A stretch of DNA of 64,000 nt from an uncultured Opitutaceae bacterium. GTDB lineage: Bacteria; Verrucomicrobiota; Verrucomicrobiia; Opitutales; Opitutaceae. The notes under the pieces were generated by a model. That model saw nothing but the letters and a program-made list of their open reading frames with translations, did not search any database and was not told the DNA's origin. The stretch lies in contig CALFNN010000104.1 in assembly GCA_937902925.1 (NCBI GenBank), positions 62,001 through 126,000 of the forward strand, given 5' to 3'. Position 1 is the stretch's first letter, and each line of letters opens with the position of its first letter. Positions 42,431 to 52,437 of this stretch are shown piece after piece. The position numbers were made by a program, and so were the translations under genes.

Positions 42431-44626
42431 TCACCCCAGCGTTAAATCCGTCCGCTTCACGTCCTTGATCGCCCATTTTGTGACGGTCAGACCCTTCGAG
42501 GTGCGCGTGCTCACCGGCACCGGCGTGAGATCGAAGTCGATCTCGCGGTTGCGGGCCCCGCTGCGGCCGTCGAGCGACACGTGCACGCTCTTGGGCATGT
42601 CCTTCTCCCTCGCGCTGACCTCCAGGTAGGCGACCTTGGAGCCCTCGGACTTCGTCAGCGGATAAAGCTTGTCCCGCGAAAGCCCGCCGATCTGGAACTT
42701 CTTGGCGAAGGCTTTCCCGGTCGCCTTGTCCTGGTAGACCATCGTGTAGAAATTCGTGTCCCCGTCCTTTGGCCACACGGCGCAGTGAATGATGTCGCGA
42801 CCCATGAAAACCTTCTCGCCGACCTTCGCGACCTTGAGCGACCCGTCGCGCATGATGCACAGCGCGCTGTCGAGGATCGTGCATTCCTGCACGAACTCGT
42901 GCTGCCGCCAGTTGAGCCCGATGAACCCGTCCTCGCGGTTCACGTAGAGCCGCTGGTTCGCCGACACCACCTCGGCCGCGTTGATCTGCTCGATCTCGTC
43001 GTAACTCGTCCGGCGCTTCCGGCCCTTGCCGTATTTCTCCTGCAGCATCTCGAACCACGCCACCGCGTAGCCCGTGAGATTCTTCAGGTTCGCCTTCGTC
43101 TCCTTCATGCCCTCCTCGATCTTCTTGAGCGCCTCGTCGGCCTGGAAACGATTGTAGGCCGAGATGCGCTTGATCCGGATTTCGGTCAGCCGCGTGATGT
43201 CGTCGTCCGTGACTTCGCGGCGGAGCTGCTTCAGGAACGGCTTCAAGCCCTCGCGGATCTCCGCCAGCACGCTCTCCCACGTTTTCGACTTCTCGATGCG
43301 CCGGTAGATGCGCTCCTCGATGAAGATCCGCTCCAGCGAGTCCCAGTGCCACTGCTGTTCCAGTTCCTCGAGCTTGATCTCGAGCTCGCGCTTCAGCAGC
43401 GCCTTCGTCTGGTCGACGCTCCGCTTCAGGATCTCGCGCACGCCGAGGAACTGCGGCTTGTCGTGCTCGATCACGCACGCCGCCGGCGAGAGATTCGACT
43501 GGCAGCCCGTGAACACGTAGAGCTGCTGGATCACCTGCTGGGGGTCGGAGCCGGCCGGCAGGTGGACGAGGATCTCGACCGCATCGGCCGTGTTGTCGTC
43601 CACGTGCTTGATCTTGATCTTGCCCTTCGCGTTGGCCGCGAGGATGGACTCGATGAGCGACTCGGTCGTCGACCCGAACGGCAGCTCGGTGATCGCCAGG
43701 AGATACTTGCTGCGCTCCTCGATCTTGGCGCGGATCTTCACCTTGCCGCCGCGCTCGCCGTCGTTGTATTCCGAGAAATCCGCGACGCCGCCCGTCGGAA
43801 AATCCGGATAGATGCGAAAGGTTTTCCCTTGGAGGTGATTGATCGCCGCGCGGCAGAGGTCGTTGAAGTTATGCGGCAGGATTTTCGTCGCCAGCCCGAC
43901 CGCGATGCCCTCCGCGCCGTCAAGCAGCACGATGGGAAACTTGGCCGGCAGCGTCACGGGCTCGCGGTTGCGCCCGTCGTAGCTGAGCTGCCAGGTCGTG
44001 GTCTTCGGGTTGAAGAGCACATCCTTCGCAAACGGCGTCAGCCGCGCCTCGATGTAGCGGGGCGCCGCCGCCTCGTCGCCCGTGAGCGTGTTGCCGAAGT
44101 TCCCCTGCGGCTCGACGATGAACCCGCGCTGCCCCATGCCGACGAGCGCCGCACCGATGGACGCGTCGCCGTGCGGGTGAAACCGCATCGTCGCGCCGAC
44201 GATGTTGGCAACCTTGTGGAAACGCCCGTCGTCCATCTCCCACAGCGTGTGCAGAATCCGCCGCTGCACGGGCTTGAGCCCGTCGTCGAGGTGCGGCACC
44301 GCGCGGTCGAGGATGACGTAGCTGGCGTAATCGAGAAACCAATTGCGGTAATGGTTCGCCAGCGGCGAGTCCTCGTCCTGCACCTTCTTCCCGCCCCGCC
44401 GCGGTCCGGGCGAAAACACCGCCGGCCCCGCCGGCGCCGCGGCCAGCGTGGCTTTCGGCTCCGTCGCCGCGCCGGCCTTGGCTGCAGCCTTCATATCGCC
44501 GGCGTCGGGGTTCTGGCCTTTGGGCTCCGCTTTCTGGCCATCCGATTCCGGCGACGGCGTGTCGCTACCGTTGCCGAGCGGCAGTTCAGGTTGATCGGCG
44601 TTCTTGGAGGACTTTTTCTTGGGCAT
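42431..44626 (-). CDS. parC: DNA topoisomerase IV subunit A
   Basis: This is the cleavage subunit of a type IIA topoisomerase. The 731-residue protein has a basic, Pro/Ala-rich N-terminal extension of about 85 residues, then the GyrA/ParC core: LANHYRNWFLDYASYVILDRA, LDDGLKPVQRRIL, FHPHGDASIG, and the catalytic Tyr191 in AAPRYIEARLTP. It is shorter than GyrA, and the C-terminal part lacks clear GyrA-box repeats, which favours a topoisomerase IV role. Its partner parE is encoded at 50 kb on the same strand, about 5.5 kb upstream. The extension is disordered in appearance and is not a family feature. Confidence 0.9.
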   Translation of the reverse strand: MPKKKSSKNADQPELPLGNGSDTPSPESDGQKAEPKGQNPDAGDMKAAAKAGAATEPKATLAAAPAGPAVFSPGPRRGGKKVQDEDSPLANHYRNWFLDYASYVILDRAVPHLDDGLKPVQRRILHTLWEMDDGRFHKVANIVGATMRFHPHGDASIGAALVGMGQRGFIVEPQGNFGNTLTGDEAAAPRYIEARLTPFAKDVLFNPKTTTWQLSYDGRNREPVTLPAKFPIVLLDGAEGIAVGLATKILPHNFNDLCRAAINHLQGKTFRIYPDFPTGGVADFSEYNDGERGGKVKIRAKIEERSKYLLAITELPFGSTTESLIESILAANAKGKIKIKHVDDNTADAVEILVHLPAGSDPQQVIQQLYVFTGCQSNLSPAACVIEHDKPQFLGVREILKRSVDQTKALLKRELEIKLEELEQQWHWDSLERIFIEERIYRRIEKSKTWESVLAEIREGLKPFLKQLRREVTDDDITRLTEIRIKRISAYNRFQADEALKKIEEGMKETKANLKNLTGYAVAWFEMLQEKYGKGRKRRTSYDEIEQINAAEVVSANQRLYVNREDGFIGLNWRQHEFVQECTILDSALCIMRDGSLKVAKVGEKVFMGRDIIHCAVWPKDGDTNFYTMVYQDKATGKAFAKKFQIGGLSRDKLYPLTKSEGSKVAYLEVSAREKDMPKSVHVSLDGRSGARNREIDFDLTPVPVSTRTSKGLTVTKWAIKDVKRTDLTLG

Positions 44627-44738
44627 TGCGCGCGGGAAAAACAGGCACAGAGCCGGGTTTGCCGGCGGTTAGCGATATTCTTTTTCGACCAACTCGCTCG
44701 CGGCCGTCAAGCCGGGCCGAACACCCCGCCCCTGCCGT

Positions 44739-46013
44739 TCAGCGCGCCGCCGGAACCGCCGCTGGCGACTGCAACACCGCCAGCGCCGCCTCGATGTCCG
44801 GATCGCGACCGGCCCGCAAATCGGCCAGCGTGAACGGCACCGTCACGTCCGGTTCGATGCCGTGTCCCTCCAGTCGCTCGCCCTTCGGCCGCACGTAGTC
44901 CTCGCGACTCAACTGGAGCTCCCCGCCGTCGGGCAGGGTGTAGAACCAGCTCGCCAGCACCGCCCCGGCGCTCTTGCGCCCGACGATCGTGGCGCGCCCG
45001 TGATCCTGCAGCACCGCGGAAAATATCTCCGCCGCACTCGCCGTCGCGTTGTCGATCAGCACCGCCACCCGGCCGGCATAGTGCGCCGAGCCGAACTGCC
45101 ACGAATTCTTCACGCTCCGGCGCCCCGCGCGGGTGATGAATGTCCCGCAATCCACCGACCGGTCGAAGAATTCCCCCACGGTGATCCCGAGCGACAGGGT
45201 CTCGCCCCCCGGGTTGCGCCGCAAGTCGAGCACGACGCCGGGGGCGGCCCGGTGCTCTTTCAGTTCGTCGCTCAGCCAGCGGCGATCCGGCCCGTCGAAC
45301 CCGTCGAACCGCAGGTAAAGGAATCCGCCGGTCAGCTCCCGCTCGAGCTGGCGGGGCTTGGTCGAAAGCGGACGCGCCGCCAACGGCACCTTCACGGTCC
45401 GGTCGTCGCGATCCAGAAACTCCCACGTCGCGATCTCGCCTTCGCCCGGTCGGAAATCGCTGCGGTCCCCGAGGGGCACGCCGTTGCGCGCCAGCACCAG
45501 CCAGCCGGGCGTCACCCCGCCCGCCTCGGCCGGGCTGCCGGGCAGCACCTCGGCCACCGCCCACCGGCCGTCGATCCGTTCCATGTTAAACCCCGTCCGC
45601 TCGCGCACCTGGGTATGATGCTCCGTCGCCTGCTCGGGCGTGAGCGCATGCGTGTGGCTGTCCTGCAACAGGCCGAGCATCGTGTTGATCGTCGCGTAGA
45701 GCGATTTCTTGTCGGTCGCCGCCGCCGCCTCCTTGCCATATTTCACCCCCGCGGCCGGCCAGTCGACACCCTGCAACTTCGGGTCGTAGTGGTGGTCGGC
45801 CACCAGGCTCCAGGCCGCATCGAACACCCGGAGGTTGCGCGTCGCCCGGTCCACCTGCGAGGGCGGCAGGTCCGCGAGCGGCACCCGCGGCGGGGGCGTG
45901 GAGACGCAGCCCGCCAGCAGGCTCAACACGACCGCGCCGGCCGCCTGCCAGCCCGGCCGGCGGATTTTCCAAAAATTTATTTTACGCAGCGGCAACAAAA
46001 TGAACGGCGGCAT
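44739..46013 (-). CDS. S41-family peptidase lipoprotein with PDZ-like domain
   Basis: This is a 424-residue protein with a lipoprotein signal (VVLSLLAGC, Cys36). The order is an N-terminal helical region with LLQDSHTHALTPEQ, a PDZ-like domain (VLPGSPAEAGGVTPGWLVLARNG), then the peptidase core: VVLDLRRNPGGETL and NATASAAEIFSAVLQDHGRA. The Ser in ASAAE is the expected nucleophile. The Lys of CtpA-type enzymes (FGKG) is Ala here (SAGA), while the upstream DSHT matches the His region of tricorn-like S41 members, so it probably uses the latter arrangement. It lies downstream of a kinase gene but is separated from it by a terminator. Confidence 0.85.
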   Translation of the reverse strand: MPPFILLPLRKINFWKIRRPGWQAAGAVVLSLLAGCVSTPPPRVPLADLPPSQVDRATRNLRVFDAAWSLVADHHYDPKLQGVDWPAAGVKYGKEAAAATDKKSLYATINTMLGLLQDSHTHALTPEQATEHHTQVRERTGFNMERIDGRWAVAEVLPGSPAEAGGVTPGWLVLARNGVPLGDRSDFRPGEGEIATWEFLDRDDRTVKVPLAARPLSTKPRQLERELTGGFLYLRFDGFDGPDRRWLSDELKEHRAAPGVVLDLRRNPGGETLSLGITVGEFFDRSVDCGTFITRAGRRSVKNSWQFGSAHYAGRVAVLIDNATASAAEIFSAVLQDHGRATIVGRKSAGAVLASWFYTLPDGGELQLSREDYVRPKGERLEGHGIEPDVTVPFTLADLRAGRDPDIEAALAVLQSPAAVPAAR

Positions 46014-46065
46014 TCGCCGCGAGATGGAGTTCGGAACTGATTCGATGCAGTGGGTTCGTCCTGTC

Positions 46066-46095
46066 AAAAAAAAGAAAGCCCCGGACACGCCGGGC
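46066..46095 (-). terminator. rho-independent terminator of the kinase operon
   Basis: Read on the minus strand, a stem of about six pairs (GCCCGG and CCGGGGC around CGTGT) is followed by TTTCTTTTTTTT. It lies just after the hybrid kinase stop and before the S41 peptidase start. Confidence 0.8.
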
Positions 46096-46131
46096 GCAAC
46101 CTTCCGTCTCCCCCGGCCGGCCACGGCCCGC

Positions 46132-48108
46132 TCACGCACCAAGTTGCGGCCGCGCGGCGGCGCGGGCGGCCCGATCGCCCGCCTGCAGCCAGTCGTGGCC
46201 ACGGGTCAGCGCGGCCATCAGGTCGTCCGTGCGCACGGGCTTGCTCAAATAGTCCTGCATCCCCGCCTCGAGGCAGGCGTTGTAATCTTCCTTCCGGGCA
46301 TTCGCCGTGAGCGCCAGCACGTAGGGCGGCGTGTCGGCCGGGACGACGGCACGCAAATGCCGCGTCGCCTCGAGCCCGTCCATCTCCGGCATCTGCACGT
46401 CCATCAACACGAGGTCGCACGGCTGCCGGGCGAGGTGCTGCAGCACTTCGCGCCCGTTCGCCACGGCGGCGGGACGGTAGCCGAGCCGCTCCAGGATGGT
46501 GAGGATGACCTTGCGATTCACCGCATTGTCCTCCGCCACGAGGATGCGCAGGGGATTGCGTCGCGAAAAATCGCGGTCGAATGGCGAGGCCAGCGCCGCC
46601 CGCTCGACGGGCACGGTGGAATGCCCGAGCGCGTGCACGATCACCGTGTAGAGTTCGGTCGGCTTGATGGGCTTCGTCATCTGGGCCACCACGGGCGCCC
46701 CCGTCAGCGTCGGCAGTTCACCCCGCGACGTAAGCATGATCACCGGCGGCAGCGTCGCGGCAAACCGCGCCCGCAGCGCCGCCGCCACCTGCACCCCGTT
46801 CATCACCGGCATGTCGAAATCCAGCAGGACCACATCGAACAGTTCGCCCCGCTCGAACCGCGCGAGCGCCGCCGCGCCGTCGGCGACGCATTGCACCGTC
46901 ATCTCCCAGCTTGCGAGCTGGCGGTCGAGGATGCGGCGGTTGATCGCGTTGTCGTCGACCACGAGCACGCGGCGTCCGCGCAGGTCGACGGCCGGCGCGG
47001 CCGCCACCGGAGGTGCGCCGGCCGGCTGGGCGCCGACCCCGACGATGAAGCTGAAACACGTCCCCTGGCCGACCTCGCTCGTCACGACGATGCGTCCACC
47101 CATGAGCTCGACCAGCCGCCAGCTGATCGCGAGGCCGAGCCCGGTGCCGCCGTAGCGCCGCGTCGTCGAGGCGTCGCCCTGGGAAAACGATTTGAACAGC
47201 CGGTCCATGTGCCCGGCGGGAATCCCGATGCCGCTGTCCTCGACGACGAACGCCAGCCGCCAGCCCGCCTCGGCGGGCTCCGCGGAAACGGACACCATGA
47301 TGCCGCCCTGCGCGGTGAACTTCACCGCGTTGCCCACGAGATTCACGAGCACCTGGCGCAGGCGCGTGCTGTCGCCGACGACCACCCGCGGCACGTGCGC
47401 GCCGACATACAATCCCAGCTCGATGCCCTTTTCCGCACAACGCGCGGCGAACAAGTCGAGCACCTGCTCCAGGCCCTGCCGCAAATCGAAGGGATGCGAT
47501 TCGAGCTCGAGCCGGCCGCTTTCGATTTTGGAGAAGTCGAGAATGTCGTTGATGATGTCGAGCAGCGCATCGCCGCTGTTGCGGATGGTCTCGACGTATT
47601 CGCGCTGCTCGGGCGGGAGCTGCGCGTCGAGCAGGAGGCTGCTGAGGCCGATGATGGCGTTCATCGGCGTCCGGATCTCGTGGCTCATGTTGGCCAGGAA
47701 TTCGCTCTTCGCCCGGTTGGCCGCCTCGGCGGCCTCCTTCGCGGCGCGCATCCCCGCCTCGGCGGCGTTGCGCTGCCGGATGAGGTCCTCGAGCACGTGG
47801 GTGAGCCCGAGCAGGTCGTCCGCCGTCGGCGTCTCGGCGCCCTCGCCGGCGTGCAGGGCCCGCACCGACGCTCGCAGTTTTTCGAGCACGGCGAGGTTGC
47901 GCGCATTCTGTTCGAGCAGCCGCTCGTTGGCCACGGCGATCTCCTCGGAACTCAGCGCCATCGCGCGGTCGGTCAGGCGGCGGTCCGTGTCGAACTGGTC
48001 GTAGGCGTCCTGCACCGCGTCGAGCAGGCGCCGCCACGCCGGGGGAATCTCGGGCTCGGGCCCGAGCACCTTGCGCACCTGGCGGTCGAGTAGGCGGTGG
48101 CGAAACAT
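46132..48108 (-). CDS. hybrid sensor histidine kinase with two receiver domains
   Basis: This is a 658-residue cytoplasmic kinase. It has an N-terminal helical/coiled-coil lead (1-145) with no membrane helix, a HisKA domain with the phosphorylation site [13 protein letters not shown], a HATPase domain ([31 protein letters not shown]), then receiver 1 ([27 protein letters not shown]) and receiver 2 ([28 protein letters not shown]). It lacks a sensor domain of its own and is coupled by a four-base overlap to the FIST-domain gene upstream, which probably provides the signal. Confidence 0.93.
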   Translation of the reverse strand: MFRHRLLDRQVRKVLGPEPEIPPAWRRLLDAVQDAYDQFDTDRRLTDRAMALSSEEIAVANERLLEQNARNLAVLEKLRASVRALHAGEGAETPTADDLLGLTHVLEDLIRQRNAAEAGMRAAKEAAEAANRAKSEFLANMSHEIRTPMNAIIGLSSLLLDAQLPPEQREYVETIRNSGDALLDIINDILDFSKIESGRLELESHPFDLRQGLEQVLDLFAARCAEKGIELGLYVGAHVPRVVVGDSTRLRQVLVNLVGNAVKFTAQGGIMVSVSAEPAEAGWRLAFVVEDSGIGIPAGHMDRLFKSFSQGDASTTRRYGGTGLGLAISWRLVELMGGRIVVTSEVGQGTCFSFIVGVGAQPAGAPPVAAAPAVDLRGRRVLVVDDNAINRRILDRQLASWEMTVQCVADGAAALARFERGELFDVVLLDFDMPVMNGVQVAAALRARFAATLPPVIMLTSRGELPTLTGAPVVAQMTKPIKPTELYTVIVHALGHSTVPVERAALASPFDRDFSRRNPLRILVAEDNAVNRKVILTILERLGYRPAAVANGREVLQHLARQPCDLVLMDVQMPEMDGLEATRHLRAVVPADTPPYVLALTANARKEDYNACLEAGMQDYLSKPVRTDDLMAALTRGHDWLQAGDRAARAAARPQLGA

Positions 48109-49238
48109 CAGTCCTCCCGCAGCGTGGTGATCGTCATGGTCTGGTTGTGCAACTGGCACGCCACCGAGCTGCCCGAGGGCGCCAGCTCGCCATAGGAGTA
48201 AAAGCCGGTCAGCACCGCCGCGGGGCCAACGACGGCGCGCACGCTCTCGGTCTCTTCCTCGGTGCGCTGCCCCAGCACGATCCGGCGGCCCACGCAGCTC
48301 ACGCAAATCGCCAGCTCGGCCGCCGTCCCGCCGCGCGTCTGCTCCGCCGCCTGCGCGGCCCCGTCGATCAAATCCTCGTAGGACGCCCGCATGAACCGCA
48401 CGCGCGCGCCGGCGGGAATGTCGCCCGCGAACGTCATCGCCTCCGCCTTTTCGTCGATCGACAGGATCGTGCGCACCACCGTGTGGTCGGAGCCGGCGGG
48501 CGTCACGCACAACGGGAAACGCAGCGCGGACCCGGGCAGCTGCGCCGCCTGATCGCCGAGATATTTCTTGTAGAGCTGCAGCGCCGACTGCCCATCGAGC
48601 TCGTAGAGCGTGTTGTGCTCCGCGCGCGTGACGATGCGGGCCGGCCCGAACGCCTCCCAGCCCCCCGCCGAGCCGAAGCCCACGCGCAGCGCCGACCCGC
48701 CCAAGCCGACGGCGACGATCCGCCCGGGCACCGGACGCTCGTCGAGCCCGACGACCGTGCGTTCGAAACGCGTGCCGTCACCGGCGAGTCCGCCGCTCAG
48801 CTGGACGCCGCGCGGCAGGTTTTCGTTGAAGCCCCGTGCCAGCTCGGTGCCGTTGACCAGCTGCCCGTCGGAGACGACGAACACGTGCACCAGGTCGGGC
48901 GCGTGCAGCTGGCGGGCCAGTTCGCGCCCGGCCTCGTGGCTCTGGCTCACCCGGGAAACCGTCGCCGCCGCGCAGACCACGCGCGTCTTCGCAAACGCCA
49001 GCGCCGTGGCGACCAGCCGGCCTTCGCTGACCTCGGTGCCCATGATTTCGCCGGACGTGGACGCCGCCAGCACGCGGGCTCCGGGATAAAATTTCCCCAC
49101 CTCATCGAGTCCGGTTCCCGCCTCCAGCAAATCACGGTCGCCAAACACGAACACGAGCTGCGCCCGCTCACTCGCGAGTTCGCCGTCCCGCATGCCCCAT
49201 CCCGTCGCGGGATCGAAGACACGCTGCTCGATTTTCAT
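48108..49238 (-). CDS. FIST-domain signal sensor protein
   Basis: This is a 376-residue soluble protein with FIST N (about 25-215: [43 protein letters not shown]) and FIST C (about 220-360: [44 protein letters not shown]) domains. FIST proteins bind small ligands. The pairing with a sensorless hybrid kinase resembles NosP, a heme-containing nitric-oxide sensor that regulates a neighbouring kinase. I cannot confirm heme ligands from the sequence. ATG 49238 (MKIEQRVFD) is preferred to the longer start at 49247. The end overlaps the kinase start. Confidence 0.87.
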   Translation of the reverse strand: MKIEQRVFDPATGWGMRDGELASERAQLVFVFGDRDLLEAGTGLDEVGKFYPGARVLAASTSGEIMGTEVSEGRLVATALAFAKTRVVCAAATVSRVSQSHEAGRELARQLHAPDLVHVFVVSDGQLVNGTELARGFNENLPRGVQLSGGLAGDGTRFERTVVGLDERPVPGRIVAVGLGGSALRVGFGSAGGWEAFGPARIVTRAEHNTLYELDGQSALQLYKKYLGDQAAQLPGSALRFPLCVTPAGSDHTVVRTILSIDEKAEAMTFAGDIPAGARVRFMRASYEDLIDGAAQAAEQTRGGTAAELAICVSCVGRRIVLGQRTEEETESVRAVVGPAAVLTGFYSYGELAPSGSSVACQLHNQTMTITTLRED

Positions 49239-49320
49239 GACCGACACCTAGCGAGCGCAAACCGGCCGGTCGATGCCAAAACCGCCCGCCCGCCGGGGAC
49301 TCTGCCCCGCCGGCGGCGGG

Positions 49321-49402
49321 TCACGCCTCCGCCACCACGAGATCCTTCTCGATCTTCAGGTTGTCGATAGTGAAGTCCCGCCGGTCGGACGTGTTCTTGC
49401 CC
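49321..49402 (-). pseudogene. displaced remnant of the parE 3' end
   Basis: This 82-bp stretch aligns with the last 76 bases of parE (50140-50215): 67 of 76 bases match, with one 6-base insertion near the stop. Translated, it gives NTSDRRDFTIDNLKIEKDLV against [20 protein letters not shown] in parE, and keeps a stop codon. No other part of parE is present. The FG-GAP lipoprotein gene lies exactly between the two copies, ending 4 bases from this one. It looks like a scar of insertion or recombination at the 3' end of parE. Confidence 0.8.
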
Positions 49403-49405
49403 GCT

Positions 49406-50107
49406 TCAATTGGGAGCCAACGCCGGCGACTCCTGATGCGGCTCTTTGTCCAACTCCAGTTTCTCCTCCCGAATCCGGAAAAGCCGCCGCGACGCATCCC
49501 AATCGAGCGAAACCTTGAAATCCTTGTCCTTCTCCGGAGTCCGCCGGCGGTAGTCTTCATAACAAAAACCCGCGGCGGTCAGCTCGAAGGCGTCGGTCGA
49601 GTTTTCGTCCGGCGGCGCTAGGACAAGAACGTTGGCACCTTCGATTCGCAGCGGTGCGACCCGGCCTGCGGGCAGGACGGTGAACAGGCAAAATGCCGAG
49701 TTGATACAGCTGCCATAGGATCCGACGTTGAAATCGAGCCGTCCGTCGTGGTTGTAGTCGGCGGTGACGATCGGCCATGGCTGGTCGGACCACGCACGGA
49801 AGAATTCGAAGACGTCGTTCAAACCGAGGGACTCGAACGTGGTGTCCACCGTCGCGCCGCCGGCAAACGCGACGCGAAACACGAACTGACCCGTATATTT
49901 CTCCCCCGCCCCGCACCAAAGGTCCTCGTCGACGAAACGCCGGCCGCCCATCCAGACGAGCGAGAGGACATCATTGCGCCCATCGCCGTTGAAGTCCTGG
50001 ACCGCCCGGCCGAGAACCACCGGAGGGCAGTCGTTGGTTGCAGCGAACGGCGCCGCACAAGAGGCGAGCGACGGCAGCAACGTGACGAACAACCAAATTG
50101 CGCGCAT
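49406..50107 (-). CDS. secreted FG-GAP/VCBS-like lipoprotein inserted at the parE 3' end
   Basis: This is a 233-residue exported protein. The N-terminus MRAIWLFVTLLPSLASCAAP is a lipoprotein signal peptide (LASC). Two Asp-rich calcium-loop motifs of the FG-GAP/EF-hand-like type follow: QDFNGDGRNDVLSLVW (about 37-52) and ADYNHDGRLDFNVGSYG. Four or more Cys residues may form disulfides. The codon choice looks less GC-rich than in its neighbours, which would fit transfer. It begins 32 bases after the parE stop and ends at the displaced parE fragment, so it fills the gap between two copies of the same sequence. Confidence 0.7.
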   Translation of the reverse strand: MRAIWLFVTLLPSLASCAAPFAATNDCPPVVLGRAVQDFNGDGRNDVLSLVWMGGRRFVDEDLWCGAGEKYTGQFVFRVAFAGGATVDTTFESLGLNDVFEFFRAWSDQPWPIVTADYNHDGRLDFNVGSYGSCINSAFCLFTVLPAGRVAPLRIEGANVLVLAPPDENSTDAFELTAAGFCYEDYRRRTPEKDKDFKVSLDWDASRRLFRIREEKLELDKEPHQESPALAPN

Positions 50108-50139
50108 GTGATCGTCCGCCCGTCTGCGGCCTACAAGCC

Positions 50140-51981
50140 TCACGCCTCCACGAGATCCTTTTCCACCTTGAGATTGTCGATGATGAAGTCCTGCCGGTCG
50201 GGCGTGTTCTTGCCCATGTAGAATCCGAGCAACTCGTCGCTGTTGTGGAGATGGCTTAGGCTCACCGGCTCGAGCCGGATATTCTCGCCAATGAAATCCT
50301 TGAACTCACCCGCCGAGATTTCCCCGAGGCCCTTGAAGCGCGTGATCTCGTGGCTCGCCCCGAGCTCGGCAATCGCCGCCTGCTTCTCGGCCTCCGAGTA
50401 GCAATAGATCGTCCGCTTCTTGTTGCGCACGCGGAAGAGCGGCGTGTCGAGGATGAAGAGGTGGCCGTTGCGGATCAGGTCGGGAAAAAACTGCAGGAAG
50501 AATGAAATCAACAGCAGCCGGATGTGCATGCCGTCGACGTCCGCGTCCGTCGCGATGACGACCTTGTTGTAGCGGAGCCCATCGAGCGCCTCCTCGACGT
50601 TGAGCGCGGACTGCAGGAGGTGGAATTCCTCGTTCTCGTAGATGACCTTCTTCGACAGCCCGTAGGTGTTGAGCGGTTTGCCCTTCAACGCAAAGACCGC
50701 CTGCGTCTGCACGTCGCGCGTCGCCGTCAGCGAGCCGGCGGCGGAGTCGCCCTCGACGATGAACAGCGTGCTCTCCTCCGCGCGCGCGTTGCGGTCGCCC
50801 AGGTGCAGGCGGCAGTCGCGGAGCTTGCGGTTGTGGAGCGAGGCCTTCTTCGCCCGCTCGCGCGCGAGCCCGCGGATGCCGGCGAGTTCCTTGCGCTCGA
50901 GTTCGCTCTCCTCGATCTTCCGCTTCAACGTCTCGGCCAGCTCCTTGTTCTTGTGCAGGTGCCCGTCGAGCGACTGCTGGATGAACTTGCCGACAAATTC
51001 CTTCAGCGACGGGCCGTCGGGCCCGACATTCGCGGAGCCGAGCTTCGTCTTGGTCTGCGATTCGAACACCGGCTCCATCACGCGCACCGCGATGGCCGCG
51101 TCGATCGACTGGCGGATGTCGGCGGCATCGTAGTCCTTCTTGAAAAAATTCCGCACCGTCTCGACCAGCGCCTCGCGAAACGCCGCCAGGTGCGTGCCGC
51201 CCATCGTCGTGTGCTGGCCGTTGACGAACGAGTAATACTCCTCGCCGTAGTGCCCGCCGTGGGTGAACGCCACCTCGATGTCCTCGCCCTCGAGGTGCAC
51301 GATGGGATAGAGCGGGTCGCCGCTGAGCTCCTTCGTGAGCAGGTCCTTCAGCCCGTGCTCCGATTTGAACGGCTTGCCGTTGAGCGTGAGCGTAAGGCCG
51401 CGGTTGAGGAACGCGTATTTCCACAGCATGTCCTCGATGAACTCGGCGCGGAACCGGAAATCCTTCCCGAACAGCGCCTCGTCCGGCGTGAACTCGACCA
51501 GCGTGCCCGTGCGCTCGCCGGTCTTCGCGACCTTGTGGTCCTTCTTGAGCTTGCCCTGGACGAACTCGACGAGCTTCGTCTGCCCGTCGCGAAACGCCTG
51601 CGCCCGGTAGTCGAACGCGAGGGCGTTGACCGCCTTCTGGCCGACGCCGTTGAGGCCGACGGATTTTTGGAAGGTCTCGCTGTCGTATTTCGCCCCCGTG
51701 TTGATGATCGAGACGCAGTCGATCAATTTGCCGAGCGGGATGCCGCGGCCGAAGTCGCGCACCCGGAGCGTGCGCTCGGTCAGCTCGACCTCGATCCGCC
51801 TGCCCGCGCCCATCGTGAATTCGTCGATGCTGTTGTCGATCGTCTCCTTGAGCAGGACGTAGATGCCGTCTTCCGCATGCGAGCCGTTGCCGAGCCGGCC
51901 GATATACATGCCGGGGCGGAGGCGGATGTGCTCCAACGACGAGAGGGTTTTGATCGATGCTTCGGTGTAGGCTTGGGCCAT
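50140..51981 (-). CDS. parE: DNA topoisomerase IV subunit B
   Basis: This is the ATPase subunit of topoisomerase IV. The 613-residue protein has the GHKL ATPase motifs ([13 protein letters not shown] with the Mg-binding Asn, [24 protein letters not shown]), a transducer domain, and the TOPRIM domain with [12 protein letters not shown] and [14 protein letters not shown]. The start [23 protein letters not shown] is normal. Its last 25 codons are duplicated in degenerate form at 49321-49402. The partner parC lies downstream on the same strand but is separated by four other genes and the remnant. Confidence 0.92.
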   Translation of the reverse strand: MAQAYTEASIKTLSSLEHIRLRPGMYIGRLGNGSHAEDGIYVLLKETIDNSIDEFTMGAGRRIEVELTERTLRVRDFGRGIPLGKLIDCVSIINTGAKYDSETFQKSVGLNGVGQKAVNALAFDYRAQAFRDGQTKLVEFVQGKLKKDHKVAKTGERTGTLVEFTPDEALFGKDFRFRAEFIEDMLWKYAFLNRGLTLTLNGKPFKSEHGLKDLLTKELSGDPLYPIVHLEGEDIEVAFTHGGHYGEEYYSFVNGQHTTMGGTHLAAFREALVETVRNFFKKDYDAADIRQSIDAAIAVRVMEPVFESQTKTKLGSANVGPDGPSLKEFVGKFIQQSLDGHLHKNKELAETLKRKIEESELERKELAGIRGLARERAKKASLHNRKLRDCRLHLGDRNARAEESTLFIVEGDSAAGSLTATRDVQTQAVFALKGKPLNTYGLSKKVIYENEEFHLLQSALNVEEALDGLRYNKVVIATDADVDGMHIRLLLISFFLQFFPDLIRNGHLFILDTPLFRVRNKKRTIYCYSEAEKQAAIAELGASHEITRFKGLGEISAGEFKDFIGENIRLEPVSLSHLHNSDELLGFYMGKNTPDRQDFIIDNLKVEKDLVEA

Positions 51982-52132
51982 GGGAAAAGTTTCGCGTTGC
52001 GCGGCGGTGGCACCGCACAGCGTCCGGCCGCGGCCCCGCGTGACAAGCGAAATTCCCGGCGGGCTCCTGTCGTGTGCAAAAATAATTCTTCCCTCGGAAA
52101 CTTTTGCGGCACGCCCTCGTCTTCCCCGCACG

Positions 52133-52378
52133 ATGAGTCCGGTCGCGTGCAGCGGAAGTCAAAGTCAACGACGTCGCACCCACCCGAGAACCTGGCCGAG
52201 CCTAGGGGAACCACCCGTTCGCGAATCGGTCACATCCCCCGCGAAAAGTCGCCGTCCGCGATTCTGGCGGTCGGTGTTGTGCGCTCTCTGGCTGCTCGGT
52301 CTCGGGCTCTTCGCCGGATTCGTGAGCGAACGGTTTTCCGCCGCCGGAGAAAATATTCGCGTGCACGTCGGTCCCTAG
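52133..52378 (+). CDS. small single-TM protein, tentative
   Basis: This frame of 81 residues has a basic N-terminal half, then [23 protein letters not shown], which would make one membrane helix with a short tail. I recognise no family. The frame is open further upstream, so the start is uncertain. It lies between divergent parE and the AsmA-like gene. Support is limited to the plausible membrane helix and codon pattern. Confidence 0.4.
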   Translation: MSPVACSGSQSQRRRTHPRTWPSLGEPPVRESVTSPAKSRRPRFWRSVLCALWLLGLGLFAGFVSERFSAAGENIRVHVGP

Positions 52379-52437
52379 CAGGCGGCTTGCGCTCCGGCGC
52401 CAGGGAGCCCATGGTGGCCGGCAGTCCCGTCCCACCG

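Noticed and set aside
42581-44833. 750-codon plus-strand open frame
   Set aside because: It is the complement of parC; the parC frame has all family motifs.
45290-45315. Short direct repeat CCGTCGAAC in the S41 gene
   Set aside because: It encodes a simple Phe-Asp-Gly dipeptide-like duplication in frame and does not match the other repeat families.
49321-49560. 79-codon minus-strand frame ending in a ParE-like tail
   Set aside because: Only the last 25 or so codons resemble ParE; the rest is antisense-frame sequence of the FG-GAP gene. It is better read as a remnant than a gene.
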